Shown here: positions 1 through 6,550 of the stretch, one piece after another | How positions within the stretch are numbered: the stretch's first letter is position 1 | Layout of the letters: every line of letters begins with the position of its first letter | NCBI GenBank assembly: GCA_040508515.1 | Contig: JBEVMS010000199.1 | Location: 1 to 7,732 of the forward strand | Direction of reading: 5' to 3' | From: JBEVMS01 sp040508515 | Lineage (GTDB): Bacteria > Pseudomonadota > Gammaproteobacteria > Xanthomonadales > Rhodanobacteraceae | Length of the DNA stretch: 7,732 bases | Notes under the pieces: generated by a model | What the model saw: the letters and a program-made list of their open reading frames with translations, nothing else | Told to the model about the DNA's origin: nothing | Database searches by the model: none | Translations under genes and position numbers: made by a program

Positions 1-748
1 GGTCGATGAAGTCGAGCATGGCGCGCACATCGTCGCTGCCTTCTGCCTGCTCGACCAACTGCTCGCGCGCGTCGGTCAGCGACAGACCACCCACGTAGAG
101 CGTGCGGTAGGCGCGCTTGATCGCGGCGATGCGTGGCGCCTCGAAACCACGGCGTTTGAGGCCTTCGCTGTTGATGCCGCGCGGGCGGCCTTGCTGGTCG
201 TTGGCCATCATCACGAACGGCGGCACGTCCGAACCGACCAGACAGCCCATCGCGATGAACGCGTGCGCGCCGACCTTGCAGAACTGATGCACGCCCGAAT
301 AGCCCGACAGGATCGTCCAGTCGCCGACATGCACGTGGCCGGCCAGCGCCGAATAGTTGGAAAACACGACGTGGTTGCCGACCTGGCAGTCGTGCGCGAT
401 ATGCACGTAGGCCAGCATCCAGTTGTCGTTGCCGATGCGGGTCACCCCGCCACCGTCGCCGGTGCCGCGGTTGATGGTGACAAATTCGCGGATCAGATTG
501 CGATCGCCGATCACCAACTCGGTTTGTTCGCCGGCGAATTTCTTGTCCTGTGGGTCACCGCCCAGCGAGGCGAACTGAGCGATCCGGTTGTCGCGGCCGA
601 TCCGGGTCGGACCCTCGATCACTACGTGCGGCCCGATAACCGTGTTCTCGCCGATCTCCACCTGGGCACCGATCACGCTGAACGCGCCAATGCGGACATG
701 GGCGCCGATCTTGGCCGAAGGATCGATTAGGGCGGTGGGGTGGATCAT
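1..748 (-). CDS. lpxA: UDP-N-acetylglucosamine 3-O-acyltransferase LpxA (3' end cut by window)
   Basis: LpxA catalyses the first step of lipid A synthesis, moving a 3-hydroxyacyl chain from acyl carrier protein to the 3-OH of UDP-GlcNAc in the cytoplasm. I translated 249 residues from the ATG at 748. The protein starts MIHPTALIDPSAKIG and is built of left-handed beta-helix hexapeptide repeats (roughly residues 1-185), followed by the C-terminal helical part with GLKRRGF. The HIAHD motif places the catalytic base at His119, equivalent to E. coli His125. Met167 falls at the acyl-chain ruler position (Gly173 in E. coli, Met169 in P. aeruginosa), which suggests a donor shorter than C14. The start is supported by AGGAG at 759-755, 6 nt upstream, and by the 4-nt ATGA overlap with fabZ. 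E. coli LpxA has 262 residues, so only about 10-15 codons should lie beyond the window. The identification is very secure. Confidence 0.97.
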   Translation of the reverse strand, partial: MIHPTALIDPSAKIGAHVRIGAFSVIGAQVEIGENTVIGPHVVIEGPTRIGRDNRIAQFASLGGDPQDKKFAGEQTELVIGDRNLIREFVTINRGTGDGGGVTRIGNDNWMLAYVHIAHDCQVGNHVVFSNYSALAGHVHVGDWTILSGYSGVHQFCKVGAHAFIAMGCLVGSDVPPFVMMANDQQGRPRGINSEGLKRRGFEAPRIAAIKRAYRTLYVGGLSLTDAREQLVEQAEGSDDVRAMLDFID

Positions 749-1221
749 TTGTCGCTCCTGGCGGCGCACATGATTTCGCAGCTGGCGACCTCCTTACCGT
801 CAACCAGCGCGCGCGCCACGAACAGGCCCATCCCACGCAACAGGCGCTTGAGCGAAACCTCCAGGCGCAATTGGTCGCCCGGCGCCACCACGGCAGAGAA
901 GCGCGCGTTGTCGACCTTGACCAGATAGAACAGCGGCGTGCCCTGACCACCTTCCAGACGATGGCTAATCTGCGTCAGGAGGCCCGCGGTCTGCGCCAGC
1001 GCCTCAACGATCAGCACGCCGGGCATCACCGGATGACCGGGAAAGTGGCCCTGGAAGAACGGCTCGTTGATGGTGACGTTCTTGATCGCCACCACGCTCT
1101 TGTTGGGCTCCACCGCGATGACGCGATCGACCAGCAAAAACGGGTAGCGATGCGGCAGCAACTGCTGGATTTCTTCCACGCCGATCGGCAGCTTCAAGGC
1201 AGGAGGGGTGGGTGTGCTCAT
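745..1221 (-). CDS. fabZ: 3-hydroxyacyl-ACP dehydratase FabZ
   Basis: FabZ dehydrates 3-hydroxyacyl-ACP to trans-2-enoyl-ACP in the elongation cycle of type II fatty acid synthesis. The protein is 158 residues with a single hotdog fold. HRYPFLLVDRV is at about residues 24-34, and GHFPGHPVMPGVLIVEALAQ at 58-77 contains the catalytic pair His59 and Glu73, which keep the 14-residue spacing seen in E. coli (His54/Glu68). The frame stays open far upstream into lpxD, but that extension is Arg-rich and unlike any FabZ. The ATG at 1221 is the right start: it gives the expected N-terminus, has AAGGA at 1235-1231 upstream, and overlaps the lpxD stop as ATGA. The stop likewise overlaps the lpxA start. 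FabZ draws on the same hydroxyacyl-ACP pool as LpxA and LpxD, so coupled translation fits the known balance between phospholipid and lipid A synthesis. Confidence 0.97.
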   Translation of the reverse strand: MSTPTPPALKLPIGVEEIQQLLPHRYPFLLVDRVIAVEPNKSVVAIKNVTINEPFFQGHFPGHPVMPGVLIVEALAQTAGLLTQISHRLEGGQGTPLFYLVKVDNARFSAVVAPGDQLRLEVSLKRLLRGMGLFVARALVDGKEVASCEIMCAARSDK

Positions 1222-2243
1222 GATTGTTGGTCCTTTTCCAGCGCCGTCAGGCGGCGCGCGTACTCGTCCAGGTGCTTGAAACGGGCGGCGCTTTTGCGCC
1301 ACTGACGGTTTTCTTGCAGCGGGGTTCCCGAGGAATATTCGCCTGGTTCGCGAATCGAGCTGGTGACCAGGCTTTTGGCGGTGATGGTAACGCGGTCGGC
1401 AAGTTCGAGGTGGCCGAGCACCCCGGCGTTGCCGCCGATCATGCAGTAGCGCCCGATGCGCGCGCTGCCGGCGACCGCCGAGCAGCCGGCCATCGCGGTG
1501 TGCGCGCCGATATACACGTTGTGGGCGATTTGGATCTGGTTGTCCAGGCGAACGTCTTCTTCCAGCACCGTGTCGTCCAGGGTGCCGCGATCGATGGTGG
1601 TGTTGGCGCCGATTTCGCAGTCGTCGCCGATACGCACGCCGCCGAGCTGCGGAATCTTCAGCCAATGGTCGCGCTCGAGCGCCAGCCCAAAGCCATCCGA
1701 GCCGATCACCGCGCCCGGATGCACCAGCACGCGCTGGCCCAGACTGACGCGGGTGACCAGGGTGACCCGCGCCACCAAACGCGAGCGCGCGCCGACCACG
1801 CAGCCGGCGCCGATGATGCAGTGCGGCCCCAGCACGACGCCTTCGCCAATGATCGCATCGTCCTCGATGACACAACCCGGGCCGATGCTGGCGCTGCTCG
1901 CCACCTGCGCGCTGGCGGCCACCACCGCGCTGGGATGGATGCCCGCCGGAGCCGCCGGCAAAACCTCGAACAGCGCGGCGATCTTGGCGTAGCTCAGGTA
2001 AGGGTCGCGGGCGATCAGCGCGGTGCCGTCGAAACCGGCCAGATCTTCCTGCCGTAGCACCACCACGCCGGCGCGCGTAGTCGCCAGTTGCGCGGCATAT
2101 TTGCCGGTGGATAAAAAGCTCAATTGACTGGGGCCGGCGCCGGTCAGCGTGCCAACGCCATCGATCAGCCGCGCGCCATCGCCGTGCACGCCCAACTCGT
2201 GGCGCGCGGCAAGCTCGCTTACCGTGTATCGCGGATGATTCAT
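1218..2243 (-). CDS. lpxD: UDP-3-O-(3-hydroxyacyl)glucosamine N-acyltransferase LpxD
   Basis: LpxD adds the second 3-hydroxyacyl chain, at N-2 of UDP-3-O-acyl-glucosamine, in the third step of lipid A synthesis. From the ATG at 2243 the protein has 341 residues, the same as E. coli LpxD. It shows an N-terminal uridine-binding domain (about 1-100), a long run of hexapeptide repeats (about 102-295) containing GSDGFG at 181-186 and the QIAHNV motif at 238-243, and a C-terminal helix of about 30 residues. His241 is the expected catalytic base (His239 in E. coli). A TTG codon directly precedes the ATG, but AGGAGA at 2254-2249 lies 5 nt from the ATG and only 2 nt from the TTG, so the ATG is preferred. 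The stop TGA overlaps the fabZ ATG by 4 nt. This is the first gene of the tightly packed lpxD-fabZ-lpxA group, which probably continues outside the window. Confidence 0.97.
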   Translation of the reverse strand: MNHPRYTVSELAARHELGVHGDGARLIDGVGTLTGAGPSQLSFLSTGKYAAQLATTRAGVVVLRQEDLAGFDGTALIARDPYLSYAKIAALFEVLPAAPAGIHPSAVVAASAQVASSASIGPGCVIEDDAIIGEGVVLGPHCIIGAGCVVGARSRLVARVTLVTRVSLGQRVLVHPGAVIGSDGFGLALERDHWLKIPQLGGVRIGDDCEIGANTTIDRGTLDDTVLEEDVRLDNQIQIAHNVYIGAHTAMAGCSAVAGSARIGRYCMIGGNAGVLGHLELADRVTITAKSLVTSSIREPGEYSSGTPLQENRQWRKSAARFKHLDEYARRLTALEKDQQS

Positions 2244-2248
2244 CAAAG

Positions 2249-2254
2249 TCTCCT
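2249..2254 (-). promoter_or_regulatory. Ribosome binding site of lpxD
   Basis: AGGAGA on the minus strand is followed by CTTTG and the ATG at 2243. The 5-nt spacing decides for this ATG over the TTG immediately before it. The site also lies inside the last codons of a possible 24-codon small ORF whose stop overlaps the lpxD start as TGATG. Confidence 0.75.
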
Positions 2255-2375
2255 GGCCGTAGCTGACGGCGGCTCTGGCTGCAGCATCAGGCGGTAGGCA
2301 TCGGGCGGCGTAAACATCTTATTGTGACGCAAGCGCGCGGGCCGCGCATGTATCGCTGGCTACCTCTCACACACG

Positions 2376-2402
2376 AAAACGGCCGGCGCAAGCACCGGCC
2401 GT
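2376..2402 (-). terminator. Probable rho-independent terminator downstream of bamA
   Basis: On the minus strand the sequence from 2402 forms a 10-bp stem: ACGGCCGG plus a T-G wobble and one G-C pair, closed over a CTTG loop, and pairing with CGCCGGCCGT. It is followed by a U-run that is four long if the last stem base is counted (2379-2376). It starts 17 nt after the bamA stop codon. The stem is strong but the U-run is short, so it may terminate only partly and allow some read-through into lpxD-fabZ-lpxA. Confidence 0.65.
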
Positions 2403-2419
2403 CGTGGGCAGCAGATGCG

Positions 2420-4807
2420 TTAGAACTGGCTGCCGAAGGTGAACTGGATGCGCTCTTCGTAATGCGAGTCGCCCGGCTGACTGCGGAACGGGAAGGCGAA
2501 GTTGATGATCAGCGGACCGATCGGCGCCTGCCACTGCAGTGACAGACCGGTCGAGGCATCCAACTGGCTGGCGCTGAACGTGCCGATGTTCTGATAGACG
2601 TTGCCGGTATCGACGAACCACGACACGCGTGCGGTGTTGACGTCCTTCAGGAAGGGCAGTGGCAGGTAGAGCTGCGCGGTGCCCAACACACGGAACGCGC
2701 CACCGATCGGCTGCGCAAAGCTGTAGACGCCGTTTGTGCAACTGCCGTTGCGGGTTTGGACGGAGCCTTGGCCGACGCAATACTTCGGGCCCAGGGTGTT
2801 GTCCTGGAAGCCACGCACGTCGCGCACACCGCCGGAGAAGTAGTTCTCCCAGAACGGGAAGTCGATCTTCTGCCCGGCGGCGAACTCGCCAAAGGTGCCT
2901 TCATAGGTCTGGTTGCCGTAGGTGGCGCCATAACCGACCTGACCATCCAGGTACAGCACGAAGCCCTTGCCGATCGGCCAGTAGTGATTGGCCTCCAGAT
3001 CCAGCTTGTAATACTGCACGGTCGAGCCAGGCAGGGCCGCGTTGACCGAGGCGGACAAAATGCCGCCGCGGGTCGGCGCCCAGTAGCTGTTGCGGGTGTC
3101 GTGGGTCCAGCTCAGCTGGCCGGTCCACGAATGCGCGGTCTGATGGCCCAGCGCGTTCTGGTAGTCAACCAGCACCTGCGGGGTAAAGCCTTGGAAAGTG
3201 TTGACACGGTTGCTTTCCAGGCCCAGGCCGGCGCGCACGTTGTCGAAGTCGGAGATCGGAATGCCCAAGTATGCCGAGAACGATTTGGTGCTGCTGTCGT
3301 AGTTGGCCAGGTCGGTGTCGCCGTAATCCGCCTTGGAGTAGGTGGCGTTGTAGCCGATACCGATGCCGCTATCGGTCAGATAGGGGTTGTAGTAAGTCGC
3401 GGTGATGCGCGAGTAGAAGTCGCTTTTTTCCGCGCCAATGGAGAACTGGTCGCCGGTGCCAAGGAAGTTGTTCTGCGAGACCGAGGCGGACAGGATGATG
3501 CCCGAGAACTGCGAATAGCCCACGCCGAACTGCAGGCTGCCGGCCGATTGCTCCTCGACCTTGACGGTCAGGTCAACCTCGTCCTGGGTGCCTGGTACCA
3601 GCGCCTTGTTGATGTCGACGGTCTTGAAGAAGCCCAGGCGTTGCAGACGAATTTTCGAGCGATCGATCGCCGCCTGCGAATACCAGCCGCCTTCGAGCTG
3701 ACGCATTTCGCGGCGCAGCACTTCGTCTTCCGTGCGCGTATTGCCCTGAAACACCACGCGGCGAACATAGATGCGCTGGCCGGGCTCGATGTAGAAGGTC
3801 AGGTCAACCATGTGGTTGGCCTTGTCCAGCTTGGGAATCGGATTGACCTTGGCGAAGGCGTAGCCGATGTTGGCCATCACCGCCTTCATGGCGTCGGAGC
3901 TGGCCTCGATCGCCTTGCGGTTGAACAGGTCGCCCTTTTTCAGGAACACCAACCGGCGCAGGTTGTCTTCCGGCAAGACCAGGTTGCCCAGCAGGTGGAC
4001 GTCGGAGATATGGTAGATATCGCCTTCTTTGATGCTGGCGTCGATGTACATGGCGCGGCGGTCCGGCGCGATCGACACCTGGGTGGAATCCAGGCCAAAG
4101 TCGGCATAGCCACGGTCCATGTAGTAGGACTGCAACTTGTTGAGATCGCCGGAAAGCTTTTCGCGCGAGTACTGGTCGTCCTTGGAGTACCACGACAGCC
4201 AGTTGCCGGTGTCGGATTCGAAGCCCTTGCGGATGTCCTTGTCGGTAAACGCGGTGTTGCCGACGATGTTGATCTCTTGGATCTTGGCGACCTTGCCTTC
4301 GCGCACCTCGATGTCCACCGCCACGCGGTTGCGATCGAGCGGGGTGACGTGCGGGATCACCGCCACGTTGTACTTGCCGCGGTTGTAGTACTGGGTGATC
4401 AGTTCCTGCTGCACGCGGTCCAGCGCCAGGCGGTCGAAGGTTTCGCCCTCGGCCAGGCCGATTTCCTTCAGGCCTTTCTTGAGGTCATCGGTCTTGATGT
4501 CCTTGTTGCCGCGGATGTTGAGCTTGGCGATCGAGGGACGCTCGACCACCTTGATCACCAGGATGTCGCCGTCGCGATCCAGCGTCACTTCGGAGAAGAA
4601 CTTGGTCTGATACAGGGCGCGGATAGCCGCCTGCGCCTCCGCCTCGGTCAGTTGCTGGCCCTTGTTGACCGGCAGGTAGTTGTAGACCGTGCCGGCCGAA
4701 ATGCGGCTGAGGCCGTCGATGCGGATATCGGAAACGACAAATGGCTCGAAGGCCAAGGCCTTGGCGGTGAGAGAGGCAAGCAAGATCAAGGCGGCGATAC
4801 GCTTCAT
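2420..4807 (-). CDS. bamA: Outer membrane protein assembly factor BamA (Omp85)
   Basis: BamA is the central barrel of the BAM complex that folds and inserts beta-barrel proteins into the outer membrane. The 795-residue protein starts with a Sec signal peptide (positive MKR, hydrophobic core, likely cleavage after ALA at residue 19). Five POTRA repeats follow at roughly 20-91, 92-172, 173-263, 264-343 and 344-421, recognisable by the repeated I-x-G-N and Gly-Asn turns. The C-terminal barrel runs from about 425 to 795, with the conserved VRGF of loop 6 at 664-667 and a terminal beta-signal ending in Phe (FTFGSQF). The only two cysteines, Cys677 and Cys690, both sit in loop 6 just after VRGF, so a disulfide is likely, as in E. 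coli BamA. The ATG at 4807 has only a weak upstream GGAA at 4817-4814. Stop is TAA. The length is typical for the family and the identification is secure. Confidence 0.98.
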   Translation of the reverse strand: MKRIAALILLASLTAKALAFEPFVVSDIRIDGLSRISAGTVYNYLPVNKGQQLTEAEAQAAIRALYQTKFFSEVTLDRDGDILVIKVVERPSIAKLNIRGNKDIKTDDLKKGLKEIGLAEGETFDRLALDRVQQELITQYYNRGKYNVAVIPHVTPLDRNRVAVDIEVREGKVAKIQEINIVGNTAFTDKDIRKGFESDTGNWLSWYSKDDQYSREKLSGDLNKLQSYYMDRGYADFGLDSTQVSIAPDRRAMYIDASIKEGDIYHISDVHLLGNLVLPEDNLRRLVFLKKGDLFNRKAIEASSDAMKAVMANIGYAFAKVNPIPKLDKANHMVDLTFYIEPGQRIYVRRVVFQGNTRTEDEVLRREMRQLEGGWYSQAAIDRSKIRLQRLGFFKTVDINKALVPGTQDEVDLTVKVEEQSAGSLQFGVGYSQFSGIILSASVSQNNFLGTGDQFSIGAEKSDFYSRITATYYNPYLTDSGIGIGYNATYSKADYGDTDLANYDSSTKSFSAYLGIPISDFDNVRAGLGLESNRVNTFQGFTPQVLVDYQNALGHQTAHSWTGQLSWTHDTRNSYWAPTRGGILSASVNAALPGSTVQYYKLDLEANHYWPIGKGFVLYLDGQVGYGATYGNQTYEGTFGEFAAGQKIDFPFWENYFSGGVRDVRGFQDNTLGPKYCVGQGSVQTRNGSCTNGVYSFAQPIGGAFRVLGTAQLYLPLPFLKDVNTARVSWFVDTGNVYQNIGTFSASQLDASTGLSLQWQAPIGPLIINFAFPFRSQPGDSHYEERIQFTFGSQF

Positions 4808-4867
4808 CGTCGATTCCGTTGGGTTATTTCTGAGAAGCGGCCTAGCCGCCCACTTCGATCAATTCGG

Positions 4868-4890
4868 GAAACGGGGACCGTCCCCGTTCC
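4868..4890. repeat. GC-rich palindrome, REP-like, between rseP and bamA
   Basis: The two arms ACGGGGA (4871-4877) and TCCCCGT (4881-4887) are perfect inverted repeats around a 3-nt CCG centre. On the minus strand they extend to an 11-bp stem with one G-T wobble. No T-run follows on either strand, so it is not an ordinary intrinsic terminator. The GGGGACGGTCCCC core resembles dispersed palindromes of the REP type that occur between genes in several proteobacteria. Whether it is repeated in this genome cannot be seen here, as I found only one copy in the window. Confidence 0.5.
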
Positions 4891-4892
4891 AT

Positions 4893-4918
4893 AAAAACGT
4901 CCGCGCCTCGCGGGCGGA
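4893..4918 (-). terminator. Weak terminator-like hairpin after rseP
   Basis: On the minus strand TCCGC (4918-4914) pairs with GCGGA (4904-4900) around a 9-nt loop, and after two bases comes a run of five T (4897-4893). The stem has only 5 bp plus one possible inner pair, and it lies about 100 nt after the rseP stop. It may be a partial terminator of the upstream transcript or a chance structure. Confidence 0.3.
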
Positions 4919-5019
4919 ATGCTGCAGGCGCCACTCGACCCAACCACGCGTGCGCAGGTGAATGCGCGGCGAAAGCAGGGGCAAGTTCGGCACCAAGACC
5001 GTTCAAACGCACAGTCCAG

Positions 5020-6366
5020 TCATGAGAAAAGAATGCGGTGGATGTCGTTGTAGAACGCCAGTCCCATCAACGTAAACAGCAGCGCCAGGCCGACATACTG
5101 CCCCGCCACCATCACCCGCTCGCTTACCGGGCCGCCCTTGACCAACTCGATAAGGTAATACAGCAGGTGACCCCCGTCCAAGACGGGGATCGGCAGCAGG
5201 TTCAAGATCGCCAGGCTCAGCGAAACCAGCGCCAGGAAATTCAGGAACCAAGCCGGGCCCATGCTGGCCGAAGAATTGGCCACCTGGGCGATGCCGATCA
5301 CCCCGGACAGGTTTTTGGTCGACGCCTGACCGGTGAGCATCTTGCCGATCATGTTGAAGGTCTGCGCGGTGCTGTTCCAGGTGGTGGTGAGCGAGGCGCC
5401 CAGGGCACGCAACGGCCCATAGTGCTGCATGGCCATTTCCGGCATCGGCGCGGCCACGCCAATCAGCCAGCGCGGCGGTTGGCCCTGCATGGACTCCATG
5501 CGTGCGCTCAGCTGGAACTGCATCGGCTTGCCGTCGCGCTGCACGCCGATGGTCAGATGTGGCGACTTGCTCGCTTCGCTGGCGACCAGGTTGCCGAATG
5601 CTTCGAAATCGCCCGCGCGCTGGCCGTTGACGCTGACCAGCCGATCGCCGCCTTGCAAGCCGGCCAGCGCAGCCGGTTGACCGGGCGCGACCACCGCGGC
5701 GATTGCCGCTGGCGGGGCCGGCTGCAGGCCGAGCGTGGTCATGTACTGGCCGATGTCCTGACCGGCCGGCAACTGATCCAGCGGCAGCGCGATATGCCGC
5801 TGGCTGCCATCGGTGCTGCGCACGTCCAGCCCGAGCGCTTCGCGACCGAGCAAGGCGTTGGCGATGCCGTCCAGCGCTTCGCTCCAGGTGGTGACCGGCT
5901 CGCCGCCGACGCTCAGGATGCGATCGCCGGCACGCACGCCCGCCTGGGCGGCCATGCTTTGCGGCGTGGCGGTGACGATCGGCGCGGCATCCGGGCGACC
6001 GAGCATGAACATCAGCCAGAACGCGACGATGGTGAAGATCAGATTGAAACCGGGGCCGGCGGCGACGATGGCGATGCGCTGCCACACCGGCTTTGCGGTG
6101 AATTCCTGCCCGCGCAGCGCCGGATCGACGTCGCCCTCACGCGCGTCGAGCATTTTGACGTAGCCGCCCAGCGGGATCGCGGCGATCTGGTATTCGGTGC
6201 CGTCGCGGCCGATCCGTTTCCAGATCGCATTGCCGAAGCCCACCGAAAAGCGCAGCACCTTGACGCCGCAGCGCCGGGCCACCCAGAAATGCCCAAATTC
6301 GTGAAAGGTCACCAGTAAGCCCAGGGTGACCAACAGCCAGAAAACCGAGCCGAAAAACGTACCCAT
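5020..6366 (-). CDS. rseP: Site-2 intramembrane zinc metalloprotease RseP
   Basis: RseP cuts the membrane-embedded anti-sigma factor (RseA type) after a first periplasmic cut, releasing sigma E during envelope stress; the family also clears leftover signal peptides. The 448-residue protein carries the zinc site HEFGH at residues 22-26 in the first membrane segment and the third ligand Asp397 in NLLPIPVLDGG (389-399). The conserved GPGFN motif is at 104-108, within the second membrane segment. Two periplasmic PDZ domains lie between, roughly 125-215 and 220-300, each with an A-G-L/V-x-x-G-D-R carboxylate-binding turn. Four membrane segments are visible (about 5-22, 98-121, 372-391 and 427-442). 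The ATG at 6366 has GAGG at 6376-6373, 6 nt upstream. The stop is TGA. The length agrees with E. coli RseP (450). Its place directly before bamA is conserved and fits its role in sensing barrel-assembly failure. Confidence 0.97.
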   Translation of the reverse strand: MGTFFGSVFWLLVTLGLLVTFHEFGHFWVARRCGVKVLRFSVGFGNAIWKRIGRDGTEYQIAAIPLGGYVKMLDAREGDVDPALRGQEFTAKPVWQRIAIVAAGPGFNLIFTIVAFWLMFMLGRPDAAPIVTATPQSMAAQAGVRAGDRILSVGGEPVTTWSEALDGIANALLGREALGLDVRSTDGSQRHIALPLDQLPAGQDIGQYMTTLGLQPAPPAAIAAVVAPGQPAALAGLQGGDRLVSVNGQRAGDFEAFGNLVASEASKSPHLTIGVQRDGKPMQFQLSARMESMQGQPPRWLIGVAAPMPEMAMQHYGPLRALGASLTTTWNSTAQTFNMIGKMLTGQASTKNLSGVIGIAQVANSSASMGPAWFLNFLALVSLSLAILNLLPIPVLDGGHLLYYLIELVKGGPVSERVMVAGQYVGLALLFTLMGLAFYNDIHRILFS

Positions 6367-6550
6367 CAGGCGCCTCGCTCAGCGTGCGCGTCGGCGCACA
6401 ACCGCACCGCACCACTGCGCAGGCAGGGCGCCTGGCATGACATCGTCACTGGGTGATGGATCGGCATACACACTCTCGTTCGTCTGTCGCGGCGGATCAG
6501 GGGCACCCGTGGCGGCATCGGTGGTGATGGACTGGTGTCCCCAAAGCTTA
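6367..6550 (-). other. dxr-rseP intergenic region with possible small ORF
   Basis: This 184-nt gap has no recognised gene, clear promoter or terminator. A minus-strand frame is open from an ATG at 6566, inside the last codons of dxr, to a TGA at 6368-6366 that shares its A with the rseP ATG (TGATG). It would encode 66 residues. No Shine-Dalgarno sequence precedes it, it uses rare codons (two AGA, one ATA), and it lacks the strong GC preference at third positions seen in the flanking genes. I therefore regard it as probably not a gene. Confidence 0.5.

Larger units (their letters stand above)
2244..2419 (-). other. bamA-lpxD intergenic region, no skp gene
   Basis: This 176-nt stretch occupies the place where E. 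coli and Pseudomonas carry skp (ompH), the periplasmic chaperone gene; it is far too short for skp and shows no trace of one. It holds the hairpin described separately at 2376-2402. It also holds a possible 24-codon ORF (ATG at 2317, stop at 2245-2243) starting MFTPPDAYRL that ends on the lpxD start. A TAAGAT hexamer at 2321-2316 could be a -10 box for lpxD, but I found no matching -35 element at 16-18 nt, so no promoter is claimed. Confidence 0.6.
4808..5019 (-). other. rseP-bamA intergenic region
   Basis: This 212-nt gap contains no credible gene. Reading in the direction of transcription, it holds a weak hairpin with a T5 run (4918-4893), immediately followed by a strong palindrome (4890-4868). 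A smaller inverted repeat, GCGGC-TAG-GCCGC (4849-4837), lies 30 nt before the bamA start. The arrangement suggests that bamA can be transcribed from a local promoter, but I could not identify convincing -35 and -10 boxes for either the housekeeping sigma factor or sigma E. Confidence 0.5.

Noticed and set aside
191..730. A 179-codon plus-strand frame antisense to lpxA
   Set aside because: It is the complement of the hexapeptide-repeat gene with a His/Asp/Arg-rich product and no known domain.
1222..1875. Upstream extension of the fabZ frame into lpxD, as an N-terminal extension or fusion
   Set aside because: The extension is Arg/His-rich shadow translation of lpxD, while the ATG at 1221 has a ribosome site and gives a FabZ of normal length.
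2756..4894. A 712-codon open frame on the plus strand, antisense to bamA
   Set aside because: It mirrors the GC-biased codons of bamA, has a low-complexity Val/Ala/Leu/Gln/Asp/His-rich composition, no recognisable domain, and bamA itself is beyond doubt.
4808..5019. Sigma E type promoter before bamA (GAACTT near 4994-4983 and TCAGA near 4834-4830)
   Set aside because: The GAACTT has no suitable -10 at 15-17 nt, and the sequence 17 nt before TCAGA matches the -35 consensus at only four of seven positions.
5003..6085. A 360-codon minus-strand frame overlapping rseP
   Set aside because: It is a shifted frame of rseP with an Arg/Ala/Gly-rich, low-complexity product; the RseP frame holds all the catalytic motifs.
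5038..6318. A 426-codon open frame on the plus strand, antisense to rseP
   Set aside because: Its His/Arg/Ala/Gln-rich product resembles no family and it is the complement of well-conserved RseP codons.
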